Shown here in pieces: positions 17,478 to 26,853 of a DNA stretch of 64,000 nucleotides. Positions within the stretch are counted from its first letter, which is position 1. Each line of letters starts with the position of its first letter. The DNA is taken from assembly GCF_000316605.1 (NCBI RefSeq), contig NC_019683.1, forward strand, positions 4,882,036 to 4,946,035. Reading direction: 5' to 3'. The DNA is from [Leptolyngbya] sp. PCC 7376. Its GTDB lineage: Bacteria; Cyanobacteriota; Cyanobacteriia; Cyanobacteriales; MRBY01. Below the pieces are notes generated by a model. The model did no database searches. It saw nothing but the letters and a program-made list of their open reading frames with translations, and was not told where the DNA came from. A program made the translations under genes and the position numbers.

Positions 17478-18422
17478 TTAGAGAGCGTTCGCACCAGCTA
17501 CAACCTCTGCAAGTTCTTGGGTAATGGCAGCTTGACGCGCCTTGTTATAAGAACGGGTCAAATCCTTCATCAACTCACTTGCATTCTCGCTAGCATTGTT
17601 CATTGCAGTCATTCGTGCGGCTAATTCACTAGCTGCACCTTCTTGCAAAGCACGCAGTAACTGATTGCTGAGATATAGAGGCAAGAGTGCATTCAAAATA
17701 TCTTGGGGAGCTTGCTCAAAGATCATGTCTTTCGGCAAGTCCTTCAGGTCAGCTTCGACCTTAGAGCGTTCAACTTGGAACTTACCACCACGGGTAATCA
17801 GGTTAAATGTCTCATCATCAGCATCTGTTAGAGCTTCTGGAATCAGCGGTAACAAAGTCTGAATTACGGGTTGAGAACTAATCAACGAAACAAATCGCGT
17901 ATAGATCAACTCGATCTTGTCGACACTGCCAGACAAAAACAGAGAAAGTAGTTCGTCAGCAACTTGCGAAGCTTCAGAAGCAGAAGGAATCTGTTCTAGA
18001 CCAACGTAAGTTTTGCTGATGGGTGCCTTCCGATTTTGGAAATACTGGGTTGCCTTACGACCAACGAGCACAAAAGTATATTTAATACCTTGCTTTTCTA
18101 GCTCTTTGGCACGCTGTTCTGCTTTACGGATAATGTTGGCATTATAACCACCACATAGTCCGCGATCGCCTGTAATTACAAGTAGACCAACAGACTTGAC
18201 ATCGCGCTGTTTCAAAAGAGGCAAATCTGCTTCTTCTAAACGCAAACGGCTCTTCAGACCATACAAAACTTGCAGTAATGTATTCGCAAAAGGACGAGTC
18301 GAGGTTACCTGCTCTTGTGCCCGGCGAACTTTCGCTGCCGCAACCAGACGCATTGCTTCGGTAATTTTTTTGGTGTTTTTCACCGATTGGATTCGATCAC
18401 GAATCCCTTTTAGGTTTGGCAT
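17478..18422 (-). CDS. atpC: ATP synthase F1 gamma subunit
   Basis: Central rotor shaft of the thylakoid/plasma-membrane F1Fo ATP synthase (atpG in E. coli-style naming). The 314 residues start with the N-terminal helix [20 protein letters not shown] and end with the matching C-terminal helix ([18 protein letters not shown]); together they form the coiled coil inside the alpha3beta3 ring. A cyanobacterial/plastid-type insertion occupies about 198-230 ([20 protein letters not shown]). It lacks the pair of redox cysteines present in the chloroplast protein, as expected for cyanobacteria. It is the last gene of the operon, 72 bases behind atpA and directly before the terminator. Confidence 0.97.
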   Translation of the reverse strand: MPNLKGIRDRIQSVKNTKKITEAMRLVAAAKVRRAQEQVTSTRPFANTLLQVLYGLKSRLRLEEADLPLLKQRDVKSVGLLVITGDRGLCGGYNANIIRKAEQRAKELEKQGIKYTFVLVGRKATQYFQNRKAPISKTYVGLEQIPSASEASQVADELLSLFLSGSVDKIELIYTRFVSLISSQPVIQTLLPLIPEALTDADDETFNLITRGGKFQVERSKVEADLKDLPKDMIFEQAPQDILNALLPLYLSNQLLRALQEGAASELAARMTAMNNASENASELMKDLTRSYNKARQAAITQELAEVVAGANAL

Positions 18423-18494
18423 AGTTAATATCCCTTAGTTCGACCCAAAGTCATCCATCTCCATTTATCCCAGAGATAGATGACTCATTGATAT

Positions 18495-20012
18495 TTATAC
18501 AGAAACAGAGAAAGCCTGCTTTTGCTCGGTGATCGCATCCTTGAGGAGGGTTTCTGCCTCATCAGTTAGCTTCGCTTCAGCTGCAATGATTTCACCATAC
18601 TTAGCTTTACTAGTCGTCAAATATTGACGTAAGCCAGTGGTGAATTCAACAACCTGATCAACAGGGATCTCATCAAGGTAGCCATTCAAGCCTGCGTATA
18701 CAATCGCAACTTGCTCAGCAACGGAGAGAGGAGAGTTTTGAGGCTGCTTAAGAATCTGACGAAGGCGCTGACCACGAGCCAACTGATTCTGAGTCGCGGC
18801 ATCAAGATCAGATGCAAACTGCGCAAATGCTTCAAGTTCAGCAAATTGAGCCAATTCAAGCTTCAACTTACCCGCAACCTTCTTCATTGCTTTGGTTTGT
18901 GCTGCAGAACCTACACGGGATACGGAGATACCCGCATTAATTGCAGGACGGAAACCAGCGTTAAAGAGGTCAGAAGACAAGAAGATTTGACCGTCAGTAA
19001 TCGAAATAACGTTTGTCGGGATATAAGCCGATACGTCACCCGCTTGGGTTTCAATGATCGGTAATGCCGTCATGCTACCGCCACCGAGCTTATCGCTGAG
19101 CTTTGCAGCACGTTCAAGAAGACGGGAGTGTAGGTAGAAAACATCACCAGGGTATGCTTCACGTCCAGGCGGACGACGGAGCAAGAGAGACATTTGACGG
19201 TAAGCCTGTGCTTGCTTCGTCAAGTCATCATAAACAACGAGTGTTGCTTTGCCTTTGTACATGAAATACTCGGCGATCGCCGCACCAGTGTAAGGCGCGA
19301 GATATTGGAGAGTTGCAGGGTCGTTTGCATTTGCAGCAACAATGACAGTGTAGTCAAGCGCACCTTTCGCTTCGAGGGTTGCAACAACTTGAGCAACAGT
19401 AGAAGCCTTTTGACCAACCGCAACGTATACACAGATAACGTCTTGGTCAGCTTGGTTAATGATAGTGTCAACTGCAACAGCAGTCTTACCAGTTTGACGG
19501 TCACCAATAATAAGTTCACGCTGTCCACGACCAACCGGAATCATCGCGTCAATCGCGGTAATACCTGTCTGCATTGGCTCGTGAACGGAGCGACGGTCAA
19601 TAATACCGGGCGCCATGAATTCGATGAGGCGGTTATCAGTTGCTGCGATGTCACCCTTACCGTCGATAGGACGAGCAAGGGCATCAACAACACGACCAAC
19701 AGTTGCATCACCAACAGGAATTTCTGCAATACGGCCAGTCGCTTTAACGCTACTACCTTCTTGGATATCGCGGCCATCACCCATCAATACCGCACCAACG
19801 TTGTCTTCTTCAAGGTTGAGGGCGATACCAACTGTGCCATCTTCAAACTCAAGAAGTTCGCCTGACATAGCTTGCTCAAGACCGTAGATACGGGCGATGC
19901 CATCACCGACTTTAAGAACGGTTCCTACACTATCGACTTGAACCTTTTGGTCATAAGACTCAATTTGTTGACGAATAATACTACTAATTTCGTCGGGTCT
20001 AATATTAATCAT
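18495..20012 (-). CDS. atpA: ATP synthase F1 alpha subunit
   Basis: Non-catalytic nucleotide-binding subunit of F1. The 505 residues have the N-terminal crown barrel, the P-loop GDRQTGKTA (170-178) and the family signature [17 protein letters not shown] in the C-terminal half. Length is standard for cyanobacteria (about 503-506). Start [18 protein letters not shown] is canonical. It lies between atpD and atpC on the minus strand with short spacers. The catalytic beta and the epsilon subunits are not in this operon, which is the usual cyanobacterial arrangement. Confidence 0.98.
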   Translation of the reverse strand: MINIRPDEISSIIRQQIESYDQKVQVDSVGTVLKVGDGIARIYGLEQAMSGELLEFEDGTVGIALNLEEDNVGAVLMGDGRDIQEGSSVKATGRIAEIPVGDATVGRVVDALARPIDGKGDIAATDNRLIEFMAPGIIDRRSVHEPMQTGITAIDAMIPVGRGQRELIIGDRQTGKTAVAVDTIINQADQDVICVYVAVGQKASTVAQVVATLEAKGALDYTVIVAANANDPATLQYLAPYTGAAIAEYFMYKGKATLVVYDDLTKQAQAYRQMSLLLRRPPGREAYPGDVFYLHSRLLERAAKLSDKLGGGSMTALPIIETQAGDVSAYIPTNVISITDGQIFLSSDLFNAGFRPAINAGISVSRVGSAAQTKAMKKVAGKLKLELAQFAELEAFAQFASDLDAATQNQLARGQRLRQILKQPQNSPLSVAEQVAIVYAGLNGYLDEIPVDQVVEFTTGLRQYLTTSKAKYGEIIAAEAKLTDEAETLLKDAITEQKQAFSVSV

Positions 20013-20115
20013 GTCTATACTGCTATATAACGGTTAATTTGAGGGACAGTCTATAGAGACACTTTAAATCAAGGGGTTTTATAGAATCGCCCTATCTAGG
20101 GAACAATGGAGAATA

Positions 20116-20658
20116 TTAGTTTGTACCCAATAAACCCATGCTAATACGTCGAATTTGTCCTCTTAAGCTGGCGTCGAATACTTGAGAACCAACTTTAATA
20201 ATCACACCACCAATCAAGCTGGTATCGGTTGTGATTTCCAGTTCTATATTGTTCGAACCAGTTATTGATTTAACTTGCTCGGCGATCGCATCTTCTTGTT
20301 CACGGCTTAAGGCCGTTGCACAAGTGATTTGAGCTAGAACAATGTTCTTTAATTCTCGTTGTAATGCGATAAACCGCTCAAAGAGAGCTTCCGAAAAAGC
20401 AATGCGACGACGATCTACCAACAAAAATAGAAAATTCAAAAAATAAGCATCAATATCTTTACCGCAGATGCTTTTTAAAACACCCTTTTGTTCCTCAGCA
20501 TCAAGCAAAGGATTAGCAATAAAGAAACGGAATTCCTCCGATTCCTTAAATGCAGTGAGGAAAGAACGGGAGTAGTCTGCAAAGTCATCAACTTTGCCAG
20601 TATCCTTAGCCAGAGACATTAATGCCTCAGCATAAGGCTCAACCAATTGTGCACTCAT
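20116..20658 (-). CDS. atpD: ATP synthase F1 delta subunit
   Basis: Peripheral stalk subunit joining F1 to the b/b' dimer (OSCP type; atpH in E. coli-style naming). The helical N-terminal domain (EPYAEALMSLAKDTG) and the C-terminal signature IGGVIIKVGSQVFDASLRGQ are clear. Two starts are possible. The upstream ATG at 20673 overlaps the atpF stop in an ATGA arrangement. The ATG at 20658 is preceded by AAGGA at good spacing and gives MSAQLVEPYAEA, which I prefer because homologues begin close to this point. The product is 180 residues from that start. Confidence 0.95.
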   Translation of the reverse strand: MSAQLVEPYAEALMSLAKDTGKVDDFADYSRSFLTAFKESEEFRFFIANPLLDAEEQKGVLKSICGKDIDAYFLNFLFLLVDRRRIAFSEALFERFIALQRELKNIVLAQITCATALSREQEDAIAEQVKSITGSNNIELEITTDTSLIGGVIIKVGSQVFDASLRGQIRRISMGLLGTN

Positions 20659-20669
20659 TGCACTTCCTT

Positions 20670-21197
20670 TCATGAGTTACCTCCTAGCTGAGCAATACTA
20701 CGATCAATGAGTCTCGACTGAGAAGCATCATCAAGGCGATCGCGTAATTCACTCTCAACCCTTTCTAAAGCAAGCTGTGCAATACGCTGTTTAAGATCAG
20801 CAACTACTTTTGCCTGCTCATTATCAAGCTCCTTGACAGCATTAGCCTTTAGCTTCTCAATTTCTTCACGACCTTGAGCTAAAACATTAGACTTAGCCTT
20901 CTCAGCTGAAACCTTGGCTTCTTCACGGATCACTTGAGCTTGCTTTTGAGCCTGCTCAAGATCTTTCTGTGCCTTAGTCAAAGCAGCTTTCGCATTCTTC
21001 ATTCGGGTTTCAGCATCTTCGAGATCAGCAACAATTTTTGCCTTGCGCTCATCCAAAAGATCACTAATAAATTTTCGCCCATAAACGAAAAGAAGAGCAA
21101 GAATAATCCCAAGGTTGATAAGATTCGCTTCGATAATGTCGAAGTTTAAATGAAAACCACCTTCTGATGTGGTGGCAAAATAGGAAAAGAATCCCAT
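20670..21197 (-). CDS. atpF: ATP synthase Fo b subunit
   Basis: Membrane-anchored half of the peripheral stalk. The 175 residues contain one N-terminal membrane helix (about 24-45, LINLGIILALLFVYGRKFI) followed by a long charged amphipathic helix rich in Ala, Glu, Lys and Gln (DLEQAQKQAQVIREEAKVSA) that pairs with b'. The stop overlaps the upstream delta ATG, showing tight coupling. Presence of separate b and b' genes is a photosynthetic-type feature. Confidence 0.97.
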   Translation of the reverse strand: MGFFSYFATTSEGGFHLNFDIIEANLINLGIILALLFVYGRKFISDLLDERKAKIVADLEDAETRMKNAKAALTKAQKDLEQAQKQAQVIREEAKVSAEKAKSNVLAQGREEIEKLKANAVKELDNEQAKVVADLKQRIAQLALERVESELRDRLDDASQSRLIDRSIAQLGGNS

Positions 21198-21337
21198 GAT
21201 ATCGCTCTACCTCAGCGTTATTTTGCTTACGGTGTATACATCTAAAACTCGATGGATAACCATTCAATAAAAACTTAGTTTCACGAGGTTTCCATCTCAG
21301 CAGCGAAGAAAATTATATGAACTTACTCGAAGCGAAG

Positions 21338-21823
21338 TTATGATCCGGCTCCAACGAGCTTTTCAACAATCTGACTAGTCAGTCCGTCGACATCTCGCTC
21401 TAAGGATTCAAACGCAGACTTACGCTGAGCTTCAATTTCTAAGGCAACCTTTTCTCGTTCAGCTAAAGCTTGCTCTTGAGCAAGTTTCATCTCTTTAGCT
21501 ACAACTTTCTGAGCCTCTGCTTGAGCCATCGCTACAACTTCTTGAGTTTCCCGACGGACATCACGCAATTCCTGCTCATACTGGAGAGCAAGACTTTCTG
21601 CCTTATCTTGACGTTCTTTCGCTCCCAATAGATTTGTTCGAATATAATCCGAACGCTCGTCAATTACTTCACCAATAGGTTTGTAAAAGAGCTTATTCAA
21701 AACAATTGTTAAAACGATGATTTGAAGTGCCATTAAAGGCAACGTCGCATCAAAATCAAAAAGACCACCTTCAGCGGTTTTCTCAACTGCTTCTGTTGCT
21801 AAAAAAAGTGTCCAGTGCGTCAT
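21338..21823 (-). CDS. atpG: ATP synthase Fo b' subunit
   Basis: Second, divergent form of the peripheral-stalk b subunit (atpF2 in other naming), present in phototrophs. The 161 residues carry a membrane helix at about 28-48 (LPLMALQIIVLTIVLNKLFY) and then a coiled-coil helix (AESLALQYEQELRDVRRETQ) reaching the C-terminus. It is placed between the c-ring gene and atpF, as in other cyanobacteria. Confidence 0.96.
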   Translation of the reverse strand: MTHWTLFLATEAVEKTAEGGLFDFDATLPLMALQIIVLTIVLNKLFYKPIGEVIDERSDYIRTNLLGAKERQDKAESLALQYEQELRDVRRETQEVVAMAQAEAQKVVAKEMKLAQEQALAEREKVALEIEAQRKSAFESLERDVDGLTSQIVEKLVGAGS

Positions 21824-21981
21824 TATTACCCGACCCCACCGTATTTGGGTCTGTTAGTTGGTTTATGTATTCAGAGCAATTCGCCCCTTACCAGAGAAAC
21901 CGAGTGCTTCTAGGCTGTTCATGACAGTCGAGATACAAATATCGAAAGCAGTTGAACAGCCGAAGAGTTCACTAAGGTTCT

Positions 21982-22248
<267 letters not shown>

Positions 22249-22418
22249 TTAAAAGTTTACAAAAGTTTGGGTTGACAATTCCCAAGAAAAAAATAACAGA
22301 AAAAGTCCCCAGAAAAACATATTTATTTATGATTTCTGGCCTTGACTTACACTTTAAGTACTACATTTCAAAACCAACAATGGTTGAAATATAGTCTCAA
22401 GATCTCACACCTATGTCT

Positions 22419-23159
22419 TTAGTGGTGATCTTCTAGGGCTTCACCGATATAGACCGCAGCCAAAGTGGCAAAGACTAAAGCCTGAATAGCGCTAGTAAAT
22501 AGACCTAAAGCCATAACAGGAACGGGAATAAATAAAGGCACTAATAAAACCAATACCGCCACTACCAATTCATCAGCAAGAATATTACCGAAGAGACGGA
22601 AGCTTAGGGAGAGAGGCTTGGTAAAGTCTTCAAGAATATTGATAGGCAACAAAATAATTGTTGGCTGAACATATCTTGCAACGTAACCCAATCCTTTTTT
22701 CTTAAAGCCTGCATAAAAATATGCGAGGGAGGTTAACAGTGCTAAGGCAACTGTTGTGTTGATGTCATTTGTTGGTGCTGCGAGTTCACCTTCTGGAAGT
22801 CCAATAAGCTTCCAAGGAAGTAGTGCTCCAGACCAGTTAGACACAAAGATAAATAAGAATAAAGTACCGACGTAGGGAACCCAAGGACGATACTCTTTTT
22901 CCCCAATTTGATTTTTGGTCAAATCACGCAAAAATTCCAAGACATACTCCATGAGGTTTTGGACACCGCTTGGAATACGCTGGGCGCTTTTGCTCGCAAG
23001 AACAGAAACGACAAGTAAGATGGAAATAACAAACCAAGATGTCAAAAAAACTTGACCATGGACATGTAATCCACCGAACTCCCAATAAAGGTGTTTGCCG
23101 ATTTCTAGTTCAGCAAGGGGGAAATTTTGAAGTGTTGTTAAACTATCGAACATCTGCAT
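22419..23159 (-). CDS. atpI: ATP synthase Fo a subunit
   Basis: Stator channel subunit that passes protons to and from the c-ring (atpB in E. coli-style naming). The 246 residues have five to six membrane helices. The essential arginine lies in [20 protein letters not shown], and the last helix is the [23 protein letters not shown] signature region. It starts at ATG 23159 (MQMFDSL); an alternative ATG two codons in is equally possible. Confidence 0.97.
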   Translation of the reverse strand: MQMFDSLTTLQNFPLAELEIGKHLYWEFGGLHVHGQVFLTSWFVISILLVVSVLASKSAQRIPSGVQNLMEYVLEFLRDLTKNQIGEKEYRPWVPYVGTLFLFIFVSNWSGALLPWKLIGLPEGELAAPTNDINTTVALALLTSLAYFYAGFKKKGLGYVARYVQPTIILLPINILEDFTKPLSLSFRLFGNILADELVVAVLVLLVPLFIPVPVMALGLFTSAIQALVFATLAAVYIGEALEDHH

Positions 23160-23211
23160 GCGATGGTCTTTCCCCAGTTCTTTAGCAAGAATTTAACTAC
23201 TATTAATGGTT

Positions 23212-23763
23212 TTATTCTTCCTTTAAATCTGGCATTAGACTCTGTAGCCCAACGTAGCCAATGATGACTACTTTATAGGTTAGGAATCCTAGGAACACAG
23301 GTAAAATAGAGAGTTGTTCAACGCGGGCAGCAACAACGATCATCCCGACGAATACGGCGAGGCGACCTGATGCAATTTGCTGTTGAGCAACGTTTATTTT
23401 TTCTACGTATTTAGCCAGCATTCTCAAGTAAATTAAGCCGACAGCGGCCCCAAATAAATAGTTAAGTGCTATTTGAAGGGACAAGGCAACCCAAGTAATA
23501 AGGAAAGCAATTCCTGTTATTCCTAGAGTGACTAATAAGAGCGAAGTTTTGAGCTGATAAAACTCATCCATCGATCTAGTTTTGCTTTCGATTCCGGCAT
23601 TCTCTGATGTTTTTTCAGGGAGTTCGGAATCAATCGGATTTTCCTGAGAATTAGATGAATTCACATTTAGTAAAATTGGAGACCAATATGATTGATCAGG
23701 TTGATTGACTGTGCTCTTTGTCGAATAAAACAAAGGGCAACGAGACAAACCACGTGCAATCAT
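23212..23763 (-). CDS. atp1: ATP synthase assembly protein I (Atp1)
   Basis: First gene of the operon, encoding the small four-helix membrane protein that helps c-ring assembly. The conserved part starts near MDEFYQLKTSLLLVTLGITG (residue 65 of the longest frame), with membrane segments LLLVTLGITGIAFLITWVALS, LNYLFGAAVGLIYLRML, LAVFVGMIVVAARV and ILPVFLGFLTYKVVIIG. The longest frame (from 23763) has 183 residues against about 120 in most homologues. A GTG at 23664 (VNSSNSQEN, about 150 residues) or the ATG at 23571 are realistic starts; no clear ribosome binding site separates them. The N-terminal part is Ser/Asn/Glu-rich and unlikely to be ordered. Confidence 0.85.
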   Translation of the reverse strand: MIARGLSRCPLFYSTKSTVNQPDQSYWSPILLNVNSSNSQENPIDSELPEKTSENAGIESKTRSMDEFYQLKTSLLLVTLGITGIAFLITWVALSLQIALNYLFGAAVGLIYLRMLAKYVEKINVAQQQIASGRLAVFVGMIVVAARVEQLSILPVFLGFLTYKVVIIGYVGLQSLMPDLKEE

Positions 23764-23934
23764 ATCATGGCATTGTCACAAAAGTTAAAAAGTTGAAAGG
23801 TGCCGTTATAGAGTCTGAAAATACTTTTAGGGTAAGGCTTTGGGGGTTTGCCAAAAAATCCATCGTAATTGCAACATCGGTTTTGGTACGCTTAATAGTC
23901 CACTAAGTAAATGTTTGTTGTAAGGGGCAATTAG

Positions 23935-24030
23935 ATGATGGTGTCTTCTATGCTGGATTGGGTGGCGATCGCCGGGTATTTTGGTGTGACGCTGTTAGTG
24001 TGTTGGCAAATTTTCAGCCGTAGCAGTTAA
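23935..24030 (+). CDS. Putative 31-residue single-pass membrane micro-protein
   Basis: Short frame ATG ATG GTG TCT ... TAA preceded by AAGGGG at a spacing of seven bases. The product has a short polar N-terminus (MMVSSMLDW), one hydrophobic helix (VAIAGYFGVTLLVCWQIF) and a basic/serine tail (SRSS). It begins between the divergent atp1 and the aldo/keto reductase gene, 56 bases upstream of the latter. I recognise no named photosystem or NDH small subunit in it. A HIP1 octamer inside supplies the VAIA residues, which can mimic a membrane helix by chance, so the call is tentative. Confidence 0.4.
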   Translation: MMVSSMLDWVAIAGYFGVTLLVCWQIFSRSS

Positions 24031-24086
24031 ACCGCTACAAGCTTTACAAAAGACTCCTCCTTTTCCAAACTCATTTTCCAAACAGT

Positions 24087-25067
24087 ATGACCACAAACAA
24101 TCCCCTTTCTTTACCGACTCTAGGCTGTGGGACGTGGGCTTGGGGAAACCGTCTCCTCTGGGACTATTCGCCTGAAATGGATGCTGAATTACAGCAGATT
24201 TTTGATTTTTGCGTATCCCAAGGAATCACGTTTTTTGATACCGGAGATTCTTACGGTACAGGTCGCCTCAACGGTCGCAGTGAGAGCTTACTTGGTCAAT
24301 TTTCTCAGGAGTACAGAGGTGCTCATCAACAAGACATTATTTTGGCAACAAAGCTGGCTCCCTATCCCTGGCGACTAACGTCAAACTCAATGAAGCGTGC
24401 CTATAAAGATTCGTCTAAACGTTTACAGCGCCCAGTGGATTTGGTGCAGCTCCATTGGTCAACAGCAAATTACGCACCCTGGCAGGAAAAGCCTCTATTA
24501 AAGGGTCTTGCAGGGCTTTATGAAGCAGGAAAGGTTAGGGGAGTTGGCGTCTCGAATTTTGGAGGCAAACGTCTTCGAAAAATTCATAGCTGGCTACAGG
24601 ATTGGGGGGTTCCGATTAAAACGCTGCAAGTACAATACTCATTGCTCTCGACAACACCTGTGACAGAACTATCGGTTAAAGAAGTTTGTGATGAGCTTGG
24701 GATTCAGTTAATTGCTTATAGTCCATTGGCTTTGGGATTATTGACAGGTAAATATAATCTTGCTCGCCCATTGCCTAAAGGATTACGGCGACGAGTCTTC
24801 AAACAAGTTTTACCGAAAATGAAGAGTTTACAGGGTTGTCTCGGGGAATTAGCAACGCTGCATGGGAAATCGATACCACAAGTGGCTCTAAATTGGTGCA
24901 TTTGTAAGGGGACATTGCCAATTCCAGGTGCAAAAACATTAGCTCAAGCGCAAGAAAATGCTGGGGCGCTGGGTTGGTCTCTTACGGCGGCAGAAGTCGA
25001 GGCTTTAGACAAAGAAGCATCTCAGGTCACAAAGACAATGGTGCAAAATCCATTTCAATCTCGCTAG
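24087..25067 (+). CDS. Aldo/keto reductase
   Basis: 326-residue NADPH-dependent oxidoreductase with a TIM-barrel fold. The catalytic tetrad is visible: Asp in FFDTGDSYG, Tyr three residues on, Lys in LATKLAPYPW and His in VDLVQLHWS. The cofactor-binding C-terminal region is IPIPGAK-like (GTLPIPGAKTLAQAQENAGA). N-terminal LPTLGCGTWAWGN matches cyanobacterial family members near plant chloroplast pyridoxal-reductase-like proteins. The physiological substrate is not evident. Confidence 0.92.
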   Translation: MTTNNPLSLPTLGCGTWAWGNRLLWDYSPEMDAELQQIFDFCVSQGITFFDTGDSYGTGRLNGRSESLLGQFSQEYRGAHQQDIILATKLAPYPWRLTSNSMKRAYKDSSKRLQRPVDLVQLHWSTANYAPWQEKPLLKGLAGLYEAGKVRGVGVSNFGGKRLRKIHSWLQDWGVPIKTLQVQYSLLSTTPVTELSVKEVCDELGIQLIAYSPLALGLLTGKYNLARPLPKGLRRRVFKQVLPKMKSLQGCLGELATLHGKSIPQVALNWCICKGTLPIPGAKTLAQAQENAGALGWSLTAAEVEALDKEASQVTKTMVQNPFQSR

Positions 25068-25249
25068 AGGCGATCGCCACGAAATCTGGGCAATATGGGA
25101 CGTTTTTTGGAGAAAACGGTTTCTATAGAGAGGATTTTCGGGTCTAATGGGGAGATTTACGATTTGTGATTACCTTCCCTGATCTTCTATATTTGGTATA
25201 TATTTGAAGGGAAGTTGCGTTTTCAAACACTACATTTAGTGTTTAAAGA

Positions 25250-25627
25250 ATGAGTACAGAATTAGTTCCAGACTTCGAAATAGATACAGCGCAGCAGTTG
25301 GCAGAATACTTAGCTCAAGCGGAAACTTGGTCAGAAATTGAGCGGTTAACAGAAGCTTTTAAAGCCCTAAAAGTTGAAGCATGGGGTCTACTTAGTGAGG
25401 AGCAGCAGCAACATATTCTCAAAATCAAGCAGTGGAAGGATCATGAAATTGCTCAAATTTTTCCACTCGGCTCAACAGTTCAGCGCCGTGACGATCCAGA
25501 GAAAAAACAAGGTGTTGTCACAGATTATTGGACTGCCTATGACATCGATTATGTCACATTCACCGTGAATGGATTTACGGATTGGTGCCAAGGGAAACAC
25601 CTAAAGCGTATCTATTCAACCACTTAG
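25250..25627 (+). CDS. Conserved hypothetical protein
   Basis: 125 residues, acidic N-terminal helical half (TAQQLAEYLAQAETWSEIER) and a C-terminal beta-rich part about 75-120 (STVQRRDDPEKKQGVVTDYW...VNGFTDWCQGKHLKRI). The latter has the pattern of a small SH3-like or KOW-like barrel. No signal peptide or membrane segment. I recognise it only as the type of small cytosolic protein common in cyanobacteria. A strong terminator lies about 65 bases behind it, so it is monocistronic. Confidence 0.7.
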   Translation: MSTELVPDFEIDTAQQLAEYLAQAETWSEIERLTEAFKALKVEAWGLLSEEQQQHILKIKQWKDHEIAQIFPLGSTVQRRDDPEKKQGVVTDYWTAYDIDYVTFTVNGFTDWCQGKHLKRIYSTT

Positions 25628-25693
25628 TTTCCACTGCTAGATCATCAAATCTTTTTATTGAGTTAGCCAATTTAATTACATTTTTCAATCGAT

Positions 25694-25714
25694 GATGCTT
25701 CGGCATCTTTTTTT
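25694..25714 (+). terminator. Intrinsic terminator behind the 125-residue hypothetical gene
   Basis: GATGC-TTCG-GCATC (25694-25707), a five-base-pair stem with a TTCG tetraloop, is followed immediately by seven T. Confidence 0.85.
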
Positions 25715-25855
25715 ATATCTGTCATCATGGCGATCGCCAACCAAAGCTTTCAGATTACTTAATTGAAAAAATTAGACAATATGTATCTTTTTGGAGCTCC
25801 TTTCCTTAGATCATGTTATCTAGAGAAGGTGACCATCTAGCAAGAAGACTGTTCC

Positions 25856-26068
25856 ATGCGCGATACCTCTGAAATTCGTTTTCGACTCCACCACGAACTA
25901 AACAATTTCTATCATCAACTCTTTGATGGTCTCGCTAATGCTGAAATCAAAGAAGGCGATGCAGCAACAGTTGCTCAGCTCCTCTTAAACTCTCGTCTTG
26001 ATGCTCTGAAACATCTTGTTTCAGACGATGAAATGGATGCTTATGATGCAGCGTATCCTGATGATTAA
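25856..26068 (+). CDS. Small conserved hypothetical protein
   Basis: 70 residues, acidic, predicted to be two helices (RFRLHHELNNFYHQLFDGLA and the C-terminal DALKHLVSDDEMDAYDAAY). No cysteines, signal or membrane segment. Its own small gene with 228 bases upstream and a convergent GST gene downstream. Not recognised; codon use resembles the neighbours, which supports a real gene. Confidence 0.6.
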   Translation: MRDTSEIRFRLHHELNNFYHQLFDGLANAEIKEGDAATVAQLLLNSRLDALKHLVSDDEMDAYDAAYPDD

Positions 26069-26124
26069 TTTCAAGAAAATCAAGATTATTCAGACGATAA
26101 AAAAGTTAGGCGATCGCCACAATT

Positions 26125-26730
26125 TCAGGCATCAGTAATTTTCAAATGATTTGGTTGCCTAGCAACTCGTTCCAACCATGCTCTAACAAAAGGATAATCA
26201 CTCAAGTCAAAATTGCCTTCATGAGCAACGTGAGTATAGGCATATAAAGCAATATCAGCAATAGAATATTTTTCATCCACAAAGAATTGATATTGGGCTA
26301 AATGACTCTCTATTACATCTAAAGCTTGATAGCCTTCCTTTTGCTTTTTAGCTAAATTATTTTGATACTTTTCTGGTTGTTTTAAAATCGAAATCCAGTA
26401 GCGAGAAGTTGCAATATTTGGCTCATGGCTATACTGTTCAAAAAATAGCCACTGCAACACTTTAGCCTGCATCCATGATCCCTGTGGCAAGAACTTTGTT
26501 CCTTGGCTCAAATAAAACAAAATTGCATTAGACTCTGCTAAATGCTGGCCATTTTCAATTTCCAAAACAGGAATACGGCCATTAGAATTTATCTTTAAAA
26601 ATTCCTCAGTTCTGGTTTCTCTATTTAAAATATTGACGTCAATACGTTCATACGGAATTTCTAGTTGGTTAAGTAACAAACGTACTTTATAACTATTTCC
26701 CGACGGCAAAAAATCATAGAGTTTGTACAT
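26125..26730 (-). CDS. Glutathione S-transferase family protein
   Basis: 201-residue thiol transferase-like protein. The N-terminal thioredoxin fold starts MYKLYDFLPSGNSYKVRLLL, where Ser is in the active-site position of Ser-type GSTs, and continues to NGRIPVLEIENG and the glutathione-binding LAESNAILFYLSQ. The all-helical C-terminal domain has YSIADIALYAYTHVA, the N-capping box typical of GSTs. I chose the ATG at 26730 because GAGG lies at proper spacing and the fold begins directly; the frame extends upstream to 26766. Confidence 0.9.
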   Translation of the reverse strand: MYKLYDFLPSGNSYKVRLLLNQLEIPYERIDVNILNRETRTEEFLKINSNGRIPVLEIENGQHLAESNAILFYLSQGTKFLPQGSWMQAKVLQWLFFEQYSHEPNIATSRYWISILKQPEKYQNNLAKKQKEGYQALDVIESHLAQYQFFVDEKYSIADIALYAYTHVAHEGNFDLSDYPFVRAWLERVARQPNHLKITDA

Positions 26731-26768
26731 TTTCTTTCCTCTTCTTAGATATCTCATTCTTACCAAAG

Positions 26769-26803
26769 AAAAAGCCGACTGGTCTTGTACCAGTCGGCTT
26801 TTT
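26769..26803. terminator. Bidirectional intrinsic terminator behind the EF-G gene
   Basis: AAAAAGCCGACTGGT (26769-26783), a five-base loop, and the exact complement ACCAGTCGGCTTTTT (26789-26803) form a 15-bp hairpin with T runs on either strand. It ends transcription of the EF-G gene on the minus strand. Confidence 0.93.
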
Positions 26804-26853
26804 GAAAATTTATTTAGTTCATAACAATAACGTTATGAAGTTGAAAGCATTAC

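Noticed and set aside
19194-19865. 223-codon plus-strand frame opposite atpA
   Set aside because: Shadow of the atpA coding sequence; Asn/Thr/Arg-rich translation without domain features.
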